This document shows positions 50,515-58,682 of a stretch of DNA of 64,000 nt, piece after piece. Source of the DNA: JAEUJM01 sp044221555. Its GTDB lineage: Bacteria > Actinomycetota > Acidimicrobiia > Acidimicrobiales > DATDAH01. The stretch lies in NCBI GenBank assembly GCA_044221555.1, contig JBGAOY010000007.1, forward strand, positions 160,826 to 224,825. Direction: 5' to 3'. Below the pieces are notes generated by a model. The model was not told the DNA's origin. It saw only the letters and a program-made list of their open reading frames with translations, and ran no database searches. The stretch's first letter is position 1. Each line of letters opens with the position of its first letter. Made by a program: the position numbers and the translations under genes.

Positions 50515-50543
50515 TTTACATTCCGATATGGGTATGCGATAGT
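50515..50543 (+). promoter_or_regulatory. Promoter of the arsR gene; leaderless start
   Basis: TTTACA (50515-50520) and GATAGT (50538-50543) are 17 bp apart. A transcript starting about seven bases later would begin at the ATG (50551), and there is no ribosome site before it. The spacer contains a short AT-rich, partly symmetric stretch (CCGATATGGGTATG), a likely operator for autoregulation. Confidence 0.55.
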
Positions 50544-50550
50544 CCTCGGC

Positions 50551-50898
50551 ATGGCTCCGAACGCCGTGGCGACGGACGTGTTCAGCGTGATCGGCGACGA
50601 GTCCCGCCGGCGCATCCTGGAGGTGCTCGCCACCCGGGAAGCCACGGTGGGCGAGCTCGTCGCCCTGCTCGAGCGGCCCCAACCGCAGGTGTCCAAGCAC
50701 CTCGGCGTGCTGCGCGAGGCCGGCGCCGTGCAGTGCCGGCCCGAGGGGCGGACCCGCATCTACCGGCTCGACCGTGCGGCGCTGGCCCCCCTGGCCGGCT
50801 GGCTGGACCGCCTCACCGCCGACGTGAACGAGCGCTACGACCGCCTCGACGACTACCTCGACGAGATCCAACACCCGGAACGAGAAGGAGGCCGCTGA
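50551..50898 (+). CDS. ArsR-family regulator
   Basis: This 115-residue winged-helix repressor has FSVIGDESRRRILEVLATREATVGELVALLERPQPQVSKHLGVLREAGAVQCRPEGRTRIYRL; the SKHLGVLREAG recognition region is canonical. No CxC metal-binding motif is present, so it is of the non-metal type often paired with an SRPBCC gene. It is coupled to such a gene (TGATG overlap), a widespread actinobacterial pair. The promoter structure suggests a leaderless transcript and autorepression. The ligand is unknown. Confidence 0.9.
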   Translation: MAPNAVATDVFSVIGDESRRRILEVLATREATVGELVALLERPQPQVSKHLGVLREAGAVQCRPEGRTRIYRLDRAALAPLAGWLDRLTADVNERYDRLDDYLDEIQHPEREGGR

Positions 50899-51956
50899 TG
50901 GCCACCCGCCACGGCTCGGCCACGGTCGAGCTCCCGACCGACACCGAGATCCTCATCACCCGGACCTTGGAGGCGCCCCGCGCCCTCGTGTGGGACCTGC
51001 TCACCACGCCCCGCCACCTGCTGCGCTGGTGGGGGCCGCACGACTGCCCCCTCGTCGCCTGCGAGGTCGACCTGCGCCCCGGTGGCGCGTGGCGCTACCT
51101 GTGCCGCACCGCCGGCGGTGACGAGTTGGCGTGGCACGGCGAGTACCGGTCGATCGAGGCGCCCGCCCGCATCGTGAGCACCGAGGTGTTCGAGGGCTTC
51201 CCCGACGCCGCCGCGCTCAACACCATGACCCTCACCGAGGACGACGGGGTCACCACGCTCCAGACCCTCGTGCAGCACTCGTCGAAGGCCAACCGCGACG
51301 GCCACGTCGACAGCGGCATGGAGGGTGGCATGCAGCAGACCTTCGACCGCCTCGACGACCTGGTCGCCGTGGCCGACACCTCCGCGGAGCGCTTCCGCCG
51401 GATCGCCGGCGCCTTCGCCGACCTGGTGCACGCCGTGCCCGCCGACGCCTGGGATCGCCCGGCCCCGTGCGATGGCTGGGTGGCCCGGGACGTCGTGCGC
51501 CACCTGCTCACCTGGGTGCCCGACGTGCTGGGTCGAAGCGGGCTCGAGCTGCCGACCCCGCCCACCGGGGCGGACGACGCCGCGCTCGCACCGGCGTGGG
51601 ACGCCTTCGCCGCCGCCCTCCAAGGAGCGCTCGAGGACCCCGAGGTGGCGTCGCGCACCTTCGACGCCGGCCCGCCCGGGGAGCTCAGCATCGAGACCGC
51701 CATCTCCATGCTCGTGACCGGCGACGTCCTCGTCCACACGTGGGACCTCGCCGCCGCGCTCGGCCGGGCCGACGAGGTCCACCTCGACGGTGTGCTCACC
51801 CAGGAGATGCTCGTCGGGATGCAGCCGATGGACGAGATGCTGCGGGGCAGCGGCCACTACGGCCCCAAGGTCGCGGTCGGCCACGGCGCCTCCACCCAGG
51901 ACCAGCTGATCGCCTTCACCGGCCGAGACCCCGACTGGCGGCCACCCGCGAGCTGA
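50898..51956 (+). CDS. SRPBCC-TIGR03086 fusion protein
   Basis: This 352-residue protein has two domains. Residues about 10-155 are an AHSA1-type SRPBCC domain (ILITRTLEAPRALVWDLLTTPRHLLRWWGPH ... HSSKANRDGHVDSGMEGGMQQTFDRLDD). Residues about 160-345 match TIGR03086/DinB-like maleylpyruvate-isomerase N-terminal proteins (FRRIAGAFADLVHAVPADAWDRPAPCDGWVARDVVRHLLTW ... GDVLVHTWDLAAALG). The latter helical bundle often binds a metal through three His and may use mycothiol. Each part normally occurs alone with ArsR; the fusion is less common. Its start overlaps the ArsR stop by one base, so the two are made together. The substrate is unknown. Confidence 0.85.
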   Translation: MATRHGSATVELPTDTEILITRTLEAPRALVWDLLTTPRHLLRWWGPHDCPLVACEVDLRPGGAWRYLCRTAGGDELAWHGEYRSIEAPARIVSTEVFEGFPDAAALNTMTLTEDDGVTTLQTLVQHSSKANRDGHVDSGMEGGMQQTFDRLDDLVAVADTSAERFRRIAGAFADLVHAVPADAWDRPAPCDGWVARDVVRHLLTWVPDVLGRSGLELPTPPTGADDAALAPAWDAFAAALQGALEDPEVASRTFDAGPPGELSIETAISMLVTGDVLVHTWDLAAALGRADEVHLDGVLTQEMLVGMQPMDEMLRGSGHYGPKVAVGHGASTQDQLIAFTGRDPDWRPPAS

Positions 51957-51990
51957 GCCCGCGCGCTGAGCCCGCGCGCTGAGCCCGCGG
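51952..51990. repeat. Three 13-bp tandem units at a stop codon
   Basis: GCTGAGCCCGCGC is repeated three times (last base of the third unit G). Because the unit is 13 nt, the TGA in each copy falls in a different reading frame, the first being the actual stop. Confidence 0.7.
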
Positions 51991-52070
51991 GCCGAGGGCA
52001 CACCGAGCAGCGCTCACCGCCAGGCCGTATCGTCGCGCCGGCAACGGCAGTGCGACCGAGGGGGATCGAC

Positions 52071-52514
52071 ATGGCCGGCAAGGACAAGTACGCGCAGCGC
52101 ATGACCGATCACCTCGGCGAGCCCGTCGACGCCGCCTGCCCCATCACCCGCACGGGTGGGACGGTGGCCCAGATCGGCGGCACGGTCGGCGGGGTGGTGG
52201 GCGCCGGCTTCACGTCGGGGGCCCGCAGCGCCCCGTCCGACGTCACCATCGGCCAGTTCGGCTGGCTGGGCGTCGGGCCCGAGCGCTTCAGCCTGTGCAA
52301 CGCCTCGTTCACCGGCAAGCCCAGTGGCGACCCGCTGGCCCAGGTGGCCTACGCCGACGTCACCGCGGTCAGCCTCACCGAGGGCAAGATCACGCTGCGG
52401 GCCGACCTCGACCTGGCCGACGGCCGGCACGTGGCCTTCGAGATCAAGCGCCAGGGTGCCAACAAGGCCAGCGTGCCCGTGGTCGAGCTGCTGCGCGACC
52501 GCTGCCAGGCCTGA
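52071..52514 (+). CDS. Hypothetical protein
   Basis: This 147-residue protein has a Gly-rich start (GGTVAQIGGTVGGVVGAGFTSGARS), perhaps a short membrane-associated helix, and then a beta-rich domain. Typical patterns of the latter are VTIGQFGWLGVGPERFSLCNASFTGKPSGDPLAQVAYADVTAVSLTEGKITLRADLDLADGRHVAFEIKRQGANK. The second half reads like a PH-like (bPH) domain, the kind often found in small actinobacterial proteins, but the match is weak. GAGGGGG precedes the ATG at 52071. It stands alone, convergent with an SDR gene. Nothing more can be said of its role. Confidence 0.6.
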   Translation: MAGKDKYAQRMTDHLGEPVDAACPITRTGGTVAQIGGTVGGVVGAGFTSGARSAPSDVTIGQFGWLGVGPERFSLCNASFTGKPSGDPLAQVAYADVTAVSLTEGKITLRADLDLADGRHVAFEIKRQGANKASVPVVELLRDRCQA

Positions 52515-52573
52515 GACCACCACACCGGCCCAGCGCGTCGCACCGCCAGGAGACGACCCCTCGCCCGGACGGG

Positions 52574-53389
52574 TCAGCCGTCGGCGGGGAAGCGCTCGGC
52601 CAGCGCCGCCGACTCGGCGGCGGCGTCGCGCAGTAGGCCCTTGGCGTAGAGCCCCGGCGCGAGGCCACGCACCATCGTCCCGACCCGCAGCCAGCGCGGC
52701 AGCACCTGCTCGAAGCGCCCGGCCTCGATCGCTCGCACCACCGCGCCGGCGACCTCCTCGGCCGACCGGGGTCGTGGGTGCTCGCGCTGGAAGGGAACCC
52801 CCCGGGCGTCGGCGAACGACGTGTCGACCGGGCCGGGCTCGACGAGCGAGACGGCCACGCCGAACGCCCCCATCTCCGCGGCCAGCGACTCGCTGAAGCC
52901 GACCACCGCGAACTTGCTGGCCGAGTACGCCGCCTCGAAGGGCGCACCCAGCCGCCCGGCCACCGAGGCCACGTTCACGATGTGGCCTCGCCGGCGGCGG
53001 GCCATCGCCGGCAGCACCGCGAGGGTGGCGTGCACGGTGCCCAGGTAGTTGAGGCGCATCAGGCGCTCGTAGGCGTCGGGATCCTCCTCGAGCACCGAGG
53101 CGTACCCGCCGGCGCCGGCGTTGTTGACCAGCACGTCGACGGGACCGAGCTGGTTGACCACCGCGGCGACCGCGGCGTCGACCGCAGCGCGGTCGGTCAC
53201 GTCGGCCACCGCGACCACAGCCGGCCCGGCGAGCCCGCTGCGGACCGCGGCCAGGCCGCCCTCATCCCGCGCGACGAGCCCCAACCGGGCACCCCGCTGG
53301 GACAGCGCCCGGGCCGTCGCCGCGCCGATGCCGCGTGAGGCGCCGGTGACGATCGCGACCGACCCGTCGAGCGCCACCGGCCGGCTCAA
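52574..53389 (-). CDS. SDR family oxidoreductase
   Basis: This 271-residue classical SDR has TGASRGIG, ADVTDRAAVD, LVNNAGAGGY, NVASVAGRLGAPFEAAYSASKFAVVGFSESL with catalytic Tyr/Lys, and an extended C-terminal part (VLPRWLRVGTMVRGLAPGLYAKGLL). The basic residues after beta-2 (LVARDEG) and this tail resemble the SDRs that act on lipids and quinones. The start is a TTG with GGGAGCGGGGG upstream; a GTG four codons on is the alternative. Divergent from the aminotransferase-SCP2 gene and likely independent of it. Confidence 0.86.
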   Translation of the reverse strand: MSRPVALDGSVAIVTGASRGIGAATARALSQRGARLGLVARDEGGLAAVRSGLAGPAVVAVADVTDRAAVDAAVAAVVNQLGPVDVLVNNAGAGGYASVLEEDPDAYERLMRLNYLGTVHATLAVLPAMARRRRGHIVNVASVAGRLGAPFEAAYSASKFAVVGFSESLAAEMGAFGVAVSLVEPGPVDTSFADARGVPFQREHPRPRSAEEVAGAVVRAIEAGRFEQVLPRWLRVGTMVRGLAPGLYAKGLLRDAAAESAALAERFPADG

Positions 53390-53597
53390 CGCCCCCGCTC
53401 CCGGGTCATGCCTCGCCGGGCCGCTCCCCGATGCGTCCGGGCCACGGCGTCCGGGTCCCCGCCCTCGTTCCTCGGGCTCGTCACCGGCTCGTCCAGCGGG
53501 GGTCCACGCACGCAGTATGTTCCGCGATGGTCGCGAGAGCGATCACCGGCCGACAGGGGCCGGCGACCGGGCGGCCCTGACGGCAAGGGGTAGGACC

Positions 53598-55334
53598 ATG
53601 GCCGACGTACCCGTCTCGCTCGGTGCCCGCGACGCACGGCACCTGATCCACCCGGTCACCGAGCCCCGCGAGATGATCGAGAAGGGGCCGCGCATCGTGG
53701 TCGAGGCCGACGGCTGGTGGGTCACCGACGACCGCGGTCACCGCATCATCGACGGCTTCGCCGGGCTCTGGTGCGTCGCCGTCGGCCACGGCCGGCCCGA
53801 GATCATCGACGCCGTCGCCACCCAGCTCCACGAGCTCGACTACTTCACGACCTTCCACGGCCAGTCCCACCCCCGGGCCATCGAGCTGGCCGAGAAGGTG
53901 GCCTCGATGTTCGACCCCACCTACGGGTTGAACCACGTGATGTTCAGCTCGGGTGGGTCGGAGGCCAACGAGACCAACTTCAAGCTCATCCGCCTCTACT
54001 GGGCCCTGCAGGGCCAGGACCGCCGCACCACCATCGTGGCCCGCCACCACGGCTACCACGGGCTGACCATCGCCACCATGACCGCCACCGGCATCTTGCC
54101 CATGCACTGGAACTTCGGGCCCGAGGCGCCGGGCTTCACCCACGTCGCCGCGCCCTATTGCTACAAGTGCGAGCTGGGCCTCGAGTACCCCTCCTGCCAG
54201 CTCGCCTGCGCCCGCACCCTGGAGGACCTGGTGGAGCGGGAGGGGCCCGACACGATCGCCGCCTTCATCGCCGAGCCGGTGATCGGCGCCGGCGGCATCA
54301 TCCCGCCGCCCGAGGGCTACTTCGCCGAGATCCGCGCGATCTGCGACCGCCACGGCATCCTCTTCGTCGCCGACGAGGTGGTCACCGGGTTCGGCCGCAC
54401 GGGCACGATGTTCGGCCACGAGCAGTACGGGGTGCGCCCCGACATCGTCACGCTCGCCAAGGGCATCACCTCGGGCTACCAGCCCCTGGGCGCCTCGGTG
54501 ATCGCCGACCACGTGTGGGACACCATCGTCGAGCGCCTGCCCGAGCACGTGCCGGTGAGCCACGGCTTCACCTACTCCGGCCACCCCGCGGCCTGCGCGG
54601 CCGCGCTGGCCAACCTGGCCATCATCGAGGACGAGGGCCTGGTGGCCAACGCCGCCGACGTCGGCGCCTACCTGCACGAGCAGCTCCACGCCCGTCTCGG
54701 CGACCACGAGAGCGTGGGCGAGATCCGGGGGGTCGGCCTGATGGCCGGCATCGAGCTGGCGGCCGACCGGGCGACCAAGCGCGGCTTCTCGATGCCCCAC
54801 CGCGCCTGCACCATGGTCGAGCTCGAGGCGTGGGAGCGGGGCCTCTACTGCCGGGCCATGGGCATCGAGGTCATCGGCCTGGCCCCGCCCCTCACGGTCG
54901 ACCGGGCGTGCGTGGACCAGATGGTCGACATCCTGGTCGATGCCGTCGAGGCCATGGAGGCGGCGCTGCTCCCCGCCGAGCGCACCCGCACCGGGCACCT
55001 CGCCGTGCGTCTCGACGACCCTGCCTCGGTGTTCGCGGCCATGGCCGAGCGCTTCGACCCAGCGGGCGCCGAGGGCATGGACGTCGACGTGTGCTTCGCG
55101 CTGACCGGCGACGACGGCGGGCACTGGGTGCTCACCATCCACGACGGCGCCCTGGCCATCGACCCGAGCGACGACGAGGTGCCGGCGTCCGCCACCATCC
55201 GGGCCACCGCCGAGGACTACGTGAAGATCGCCAACGGCGAGCTCTCCGGCGCCGACGCCTTCAGCACCCAGCAGATCGTGGTCGAGGGCGACCTCGGCGC
55301 CGCGGCGGCGCTGGCCCAGCTGGGCCTGCTCTGA
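53598..55334 (+). CDS. Class III aminotransferase fused to an SCP2 lipid-binding domain
   Basis: This 578-residue protein is a fusion. Residues 1-450 form a PLP-dependent class III aminotransferase: FSSGGSEANETNFKLIRLYWAL, ARHHGYHGLTIATMTATG, AAFIAEPVIGAGG, VADEVVTGFGRTGTMFG and the PLP lysine in LAKGITSGYQPLGA (about Lys288). Residues about 465-578 match an SCP2 sterol-carrier domain (HLAVRLDDPASVFAAMAERFD ... WVLTIHDGALAIDPSDDE ... YVKIANGELSGADAFSTQQIVVEGDLGAAAALAQL). Class III enzymes transfer an omega-amino group from donors such as alanine. The lipid-binding tail suggests a hydrophobic substrate such as a steroid, hopanoid or fatty aldehyde. GGGGTAGGA precedes the ATG. Confidence 0.9.
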   Translation: MADVPVSLGARDARHLIHPVTEPREMIEKGPRIVVEADGWWVTDDRGHRIIDGFAGLWCVAVGHGRPEIIDAVATQLHELDYFTTFHGQSHPRAIELAEKVASMFDPTYGLNHVMFSSGGSEANETNFKLIRLYWALQGQDRRTTIVARHHGYHGLTIATMTATGILPMHWNFGPEAPGFTHVAAPYCYKCELGLEYPSCQLACARTLEDLVEREGPDTIAAFIAEPVIGAGGIIPPPEGYFAEIRAICDRHGILFVADEVVTGFGRTGTMFGHEQYGVRPDIVTLAKGITSGYQPLGASVIADHVWDTIVERLPEHVPVSHGFTYSGHPAACAAALANLAIIEDEGLVANAADVGAYLHEQLHARLGDHESVGEIRGVGLMAGIELAADRATKRGFSMPHRACTMVELEAWERGLYCRAMGIEVIGLAPPLTVDRACVDQMVDILVDAVEAMEAALLPAERTRTGHLAVRLDDPASVFAAMAERFDPAGAEGMDVDVCFALTGDDGGHWVLTIHDGALAIDPSDDEVPASATIRATAEDYVKIANGELSGADAFSTQQIVVEGDLGAAAALAQLGLL

Positions 55335-55474
55335 GGCGCTGGATCGGGGCGTCCCGACCCGGCCCGCCTCCAGCGTCGGCCGGGGTGGCGCGCCCTGGCA
55401 GGATCTGGTCGACCGCGAGCGGGTGGTGGTGTCGTAGAGGACCCAGAACCCGACGTCGAGGGCCGAGGCGGTGC

Positions 55475-55966
55475 TCAGGTGGCGGCGTCGACCGGGGTGG
55501 CGCGCACCCGCAGGGAGTGCTCGACCTTGAAGCGGGTCAGGGTGCGCTGCTCCTTCACGGGGAGGGCGTCGAGGATCTCGGCGGTGGGGATCACCTCGGG
55601 GTCGTCCAGGCGGTAGGTGGTGCCCTCGGTGAGGAGGGTGGCGGTGCCGGCGGCGAGGACGTTGTGCAACCAGTCCGGCCGGGTGCTGTAGGGCAGGGCG
55701 ATCACGAAGCCGCCGTCGATCGGGAAGGGCACGATCGGTGTCTCGTAGGCGGTGCCAGAGCGACGGCCGACGTGGCGGATGATCGACGCGTACGCCCCGG
55801 GCCGGCCGGCGCTGCGCATCTGGCGGGGGTTGGTGAAGCGGCGGTTCATCCGGCGCACCAGGCCCTGCACCGTGGGCGACTTGGCCCGCATCCCGAGGAA
55901 GAACAACACGCCGACCACCACGACGACGAGCACCAGCACGGCCACGACCCCGAGGAACACGCCCAT
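55475..55966 (-). CDS. F420-binding Ddn-like nitroreductase-family protein
   Basis: This 163-residue protein begins with a single membrane anchor (VFLGVVAVLVLVVVVVGVLFFLGM). A split-barrel domain of the deazaflavin-dependent nitroreductase family follows (RRSGTAYETPIVPFPIDGGFVIALPYSTRPDWLHNVLAAGTATLLTEGTTYRLDDPEVI). These proteins reduce quinones or nitro groups with F420H2 at the membrane. It starts nine bases after the stop of the FAD monooxygenase gene, so it is the last gene of the ring-cleavage operon. There it may supply or recycle electrons or reduce a quinone product; that is inference. Confidence 0.83.
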   Translation of the reverse strand: MGVFLGVVAVLVLVVVVVGVLFFLGMRAKSPTVQGLVRRMNRRFTNPRQMRSAGRPGAYASIIRHVGRRSGTAYETPIVPFPIDGGFVIALPYSTRPDWLHNVLAAGTATLLTEGTTYRLDDPEVIPTAEILDALPVKEQRTLTRFKVEHSLRVRATPVDAAT

Positions 55967-55975
55967 GGCGAGACC

Positions 55976-57793
55976 CTACGTCGCCGGCCGCGCCCACACC
56001 GCCCGTCGCGCCTCCTCGACCTCGCCGGCGGCGGGGGTCGACCTCCACCGGGCGGCGACGTGCTGGTCGGGGCGGACGAGCAGGGCGGCGTCGTCGGGCA
56101 GGCCGAGCGTGGTCGACCACCAGCCGTCGGGGTCATCGACGTCGACCCCCATGCGGACGTCGGCGCCGGCCACCGTGCACGCGGGGCCGGCGATCAGCAC
56201 CGTGTGGTCGAGGGGGATCAGGTCGAGGGTGGAGCAGGTGGCGCCGGCGACGCGCACCCACCCGTGCGGCAGGCGGCCACCCGGGCGCGACGACGGCACG
56301 TACGCCCGGGCGTCCGCATCACCGCCGTCCGCATCACCGCCGTCCGCATCACCGCCGTCCGCATCACCGCCGTCCGCATCACCGCCGTCCGCATCGCCGG
56401 CGTCCGCATCGCCGGCGCCCGAATCGCCGGCGCCCGAATCGCCGGCGCCCGCCGGAAGGCGGGCGGCGAGGTCGTAGGCGTAGCCGAGTTGGAGCCCGAC
56501 CAGGTCGAAGTGGGGGGCCTGGTTCTCGATCGCGGCCACCACCCGGGCCCGCCCCTCGGGGTCGGCCAGCGTGGCGTCGATGTTGGCCTGGAACACCGCC
56601 GGGTCGGGATCGGCGCCCAGCGCCGCGGGGACCTCGACGATCTTGAACGCGTTCTCGAGGCTCACCGCGGCGTTCCGCTGCGCCACCGGCCGGCGCTCCC
56701 GCTCGTACGAGTCGAGCAGGTCGGGGCCGGCCTCGCCGCGGTCGACCGCCACCAGCTTCCACGCCAGGTTGTGGGCGTCGGCCACGCCGGTGTTCAGGCC
56801 GAGCCCCCCGGTGGGCGGGAAGCGGTGGGCCGCGTCGCCCACCAGGAACACCCGCCCGTCGCGGAAGCGGGGGGCGACCTGTGCGGTCATGGTCCAGGTC
56901 GCCACCGTCACCACGTCGAGCGGCACGTCGGGGTCGTCGAGCGCGGCCCGCACCAGCCGTTCGCACCGGTCCGGCGTGTAGGAGTCGACGTCCTCGGTGT
57001 CGGGGTCGAACGCGTGCATGTAGACCCACTCACGGTCGGCGCCGTGGGAGACGAACGTGCCGCCCGCGTCCGCGTCGCAGATCCAGAAGAGGACGCCGGG
57101 GTGATCGCCCACGAGCGGGCGCAGGTCGGCCGCCAGGTGCACCATCACGAAGCTCTGGATGCGGTGCGGGCCCTCGGGGATGATGCCCAGGCGGCGGCGA
57201 ACCGGGCTCGACGCGCCGTCGCAGGCCAACAGCCAGCGGCTCACCACCGTCACCGGGCCGTCGGGGCCGCGGACCGACGACGTGACGCGGTCCGTCGTCG
57301 CCTTTGCGGCGAGGTCGGCCGACTCCCACTCGTGGCCGTAGCGCACCGGCACCCCCGCCGCGGCCAGCGCCTCGACCAGCATCGGCTCGAGCCGGTGCTG
57401 TGACAGGTTGCGCAGCGGTGTCGGCGTGACCGCCAGCTGGTCGTCACCCTGGCGCTCGTAGGGGAGGCTGGCGATCACCTCGCCCCCGAGCTTGCGCACC
57501 CAGTGCACCATCCCCGCCTCTGCGGGGTCCTGTGCCTCGGCCCGGATGGCGTCGACGTCGAGGCCGATCTGGCGCCAGATCTCGAAGGTGCGGGCGTTGA
57601 CCGCGTGGGCCGCGGGCGCCCGCAGCGGCCCCTCCCGTCGCTCGACGACCGCGACTGTCCGCCCCAGCCGCTCGAGCAGCAGCGCCGCGGTGAGCCCGAC
57701 GGGGCCGGCCCCCACGATCAGGACGTCCACCTCGACGGCGTCACCGTCCTGGGCGTCACCGACGGCAGCACCCACGGCATCAGCGGTCGGCAT
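55976..57793 (-). CDS. FAD-dependent phenol-type monooxygenase with an inner pentapeptide repeat
   Basis: This 605-residue PheA/TfdB/MhpA-type flavin hydroxylase has VLIVGAGPVGLTAALLLERLG for FAD, LLACDGASSPVRRRLGI in the middle, and GDAAHRFPPTGGLGLNTGVADAHNLAWKL around residue 320 for FAD/substrate. The C-terminus has a thioredoxin-like fold typical of the family. Between the two (about residues 450-495) a nine-unit pentapeptide repeat (GDADG/GDSGA) is inserted. It would hydroxylate a phenolic acid such as 3-(3-hydroxyphenyl)propionate before ring cleavage by the extradiol dioxygenase two genes upstream. Substrate inferred only from context. Confidence 0.88.
   Translation of the reverse strand: MPTADAVGAAVGDAQDGDAVEVDVLIVGAGPVGLTAALLLERLGRTVAVVERREGPLRAPAAHAVNARTFEIWRQIGLDVDAIRAEAQDPAEAGMVHWVRKLGGEVIASLPYERQGDDQLAVTPTPLRNLSQHRLEPMLVEALAAAGVPVRYGHEWESADLAAKATTDRVTSSVRGPDGPVTVVSRWLLACDGASSPVRRRLGIIPEGPHRIQSFVMVHLAADLRPLVGDHPGVLFWICDADAGGTFVSHGADREWVYMHAFDPDTEDVDSYTPDRCERLVRAALDDPDVPLDVVTVATWTMTAQVAPRFRDGRVFLVGDAAHRFPPTGGLGLNTGVADAHNLAWKLVAVDRGEAGPDLLDSYERERRPVAQRNAAVSLENAFKIVEVPAALGADPDPAVFQANIDATLADPEGRARVVAAIENQAPHFDLVGLQLGYAYDLAARLPAGAGDSGAGDSGAGDADAGDADGGDADGGDADGGDADGGDADGGDADARAYVPSSRPGGRLPHGWVRVAGATCSTLDLIPLDHTVLIAGPACTVAGADVRMGVDVDDPDGWWSTTLGLPDDAALLVRPDQHVAARWRSTPAAGEVEEARRAVWARPAT
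56311..56445. repeat. Nine 15-bp tandem units inside the FAD monooxygenase gene
   Basis: Nine units of CGTCCGCATCACCGC and variants (CGTCCGCATCGCCGG, CGCCCGAATCGCCGG) run without a break. The variants are grouped: five of one, two of the next, two of the last. They encode the pentapeptides GDADG/GDSGA on the minus strand. Unit length keeps the frame, so copy-number change would lengthen or shorten the linker only. Confidence 0.9.
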
Positions 57794-57875
57794 CAGAGCA
57801 CCCTGTCCTGCGGCCCGGCACCGGGGTCGCCCCGGTCGCCGTCCACGGCCGGCACGCCGCGCTCGGCGTCGGCCA

Positions 57876-58667
57876 TCAGAACAACCCTCCGTACGAGCCG
57901 CCGTCGAGGTGCAGGCTCTGCCCCGACACGTACCCGCTCTGGGCGGCGCACAGGAACGCGCAGGCGTCGCCCACCTCCTCGGGGCGGCCCAGGCGCCCGG
58001 CGGCGATGGTGGCGGCCATCTCGGCGTAGGCCTCGTCGAGGGTGATGCCCTTCACCGCCACCGCCAGCTCGGCCATTTGGCGCTGGCGGCCCGTGTCGAT
58101 GCGCTCGGGGAGCAGGTTGTTGATGGTGACGTTGGCGGCGGCGACGTCGCGCGACAGACCCTTGGACACCGACGTGAGCCCGGTGCGGGCCGCCGACGAG
58201 AGGCCCATGGGCGACAACGGCGACTTCACCATCGCCGAGGTGATGTTGACGATCCGCCCGAACCGACGCTCGACCATCCCGTCCAGCACGTCGTGGATCA
58301 ACAGCAGCGGGGCCACCATGTTGGCGTCGACCGCGGCGATCCACTCGTCGCGCCCCCACTGCGAGAACCGCCCGGGGGGCGGGCCCCCGTTGTTGGTGAC
58401 GAGGATGTCGGGCGCCGGGCACGCGTCGAGCAGGGCGGCGCGGGTGTCCGGGGCGGCGATGTCGCCCACCACGCCCTGCACCGCTCCCTGCCCGGTCGCC
58501 CCCGAGGTGGCCCGGAGCGCGTCGACCGCGGTCTCCAGACGCTGCGGGTCGCGACCGTTGACCACCACGTGGACGCCCTCGCGGGCGAGCGACTGAGCGC
58601 AGGCGAAGCCGAGGCCGGCGCTCGACGCCGCCACGATGGCGTGCCGTCCGGCGATGCCGAGGTCCAT
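57876..58667 (-). CDS. SDR-like protein without the catalytic tyrosine
   Basis: This 263-residue SDR fold has ASSAGLGFACAQSLAREG for the cofactor, then TNNGGPPPGRFSQWGRDEW and ITSAMVKSPLSPMGLSSAARTGLTSVSKGLSRDVA. In place of YxxxK it has SSAAR with a lysine further on, the pattern of an atypical SDR group that keeps NNGGPPPG. It ends YVSGQSLHLDGGSYGG. The group may lack ordinary dehydrogenase activity; some members are annotated as aldehyde/alcohol dehydrogenase-like but unproven. It starts 15 bases after the extradiol dioxygenase gene, in the ring-cleavage operon. Confidence 0.82.
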   Translation of the reverse strand: MDLGIAGRHAIVAASSAGLGFACAQSLAREGVHVVVNGRDPQRLETAVDALRATSGATGQGAVQGVVGDIAAPDTRAALLDACPAPDILVTNNGGPPPGRFSQWGRDEWIAAVDANMVAPLLLIHDVLDGMVERRFGRIVNITSAMVKSPLSPMGLSSAARTGLTSVSKGLSRDVAAANVTINNLLPERIDTGRQRQMAELAVAVKGITLDEAYAEMAATIAAGRLGRPEEVGDACAFLCAAQSGYVSGQSLHLDGGSYGGLF

Positions 58668-58682
58668 GGCGGTCTCGCCTCC

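Noticed and set aside
53481..56120. An 879-codon open frame on the minus strand
   Set aside because: It runs antisense through the aminotransferase-SCP2 gene and across the end of two leftward genes; His/Gly-rich composition without motifs.
56311..56445. Possible CRISPR array
   Set aside because: The units are contiguous 15-mers without spacers and lie in frame within a gene, so it is a tandem repeat. No CRISPR array was seen anywhere in the window.
57793..57873. 27-codon frame on the minus strand between the SDR-like and FAD monooxygenase genes
   Set aside because: No ribosome site and no recognisable sequence; the gap is ordinary.
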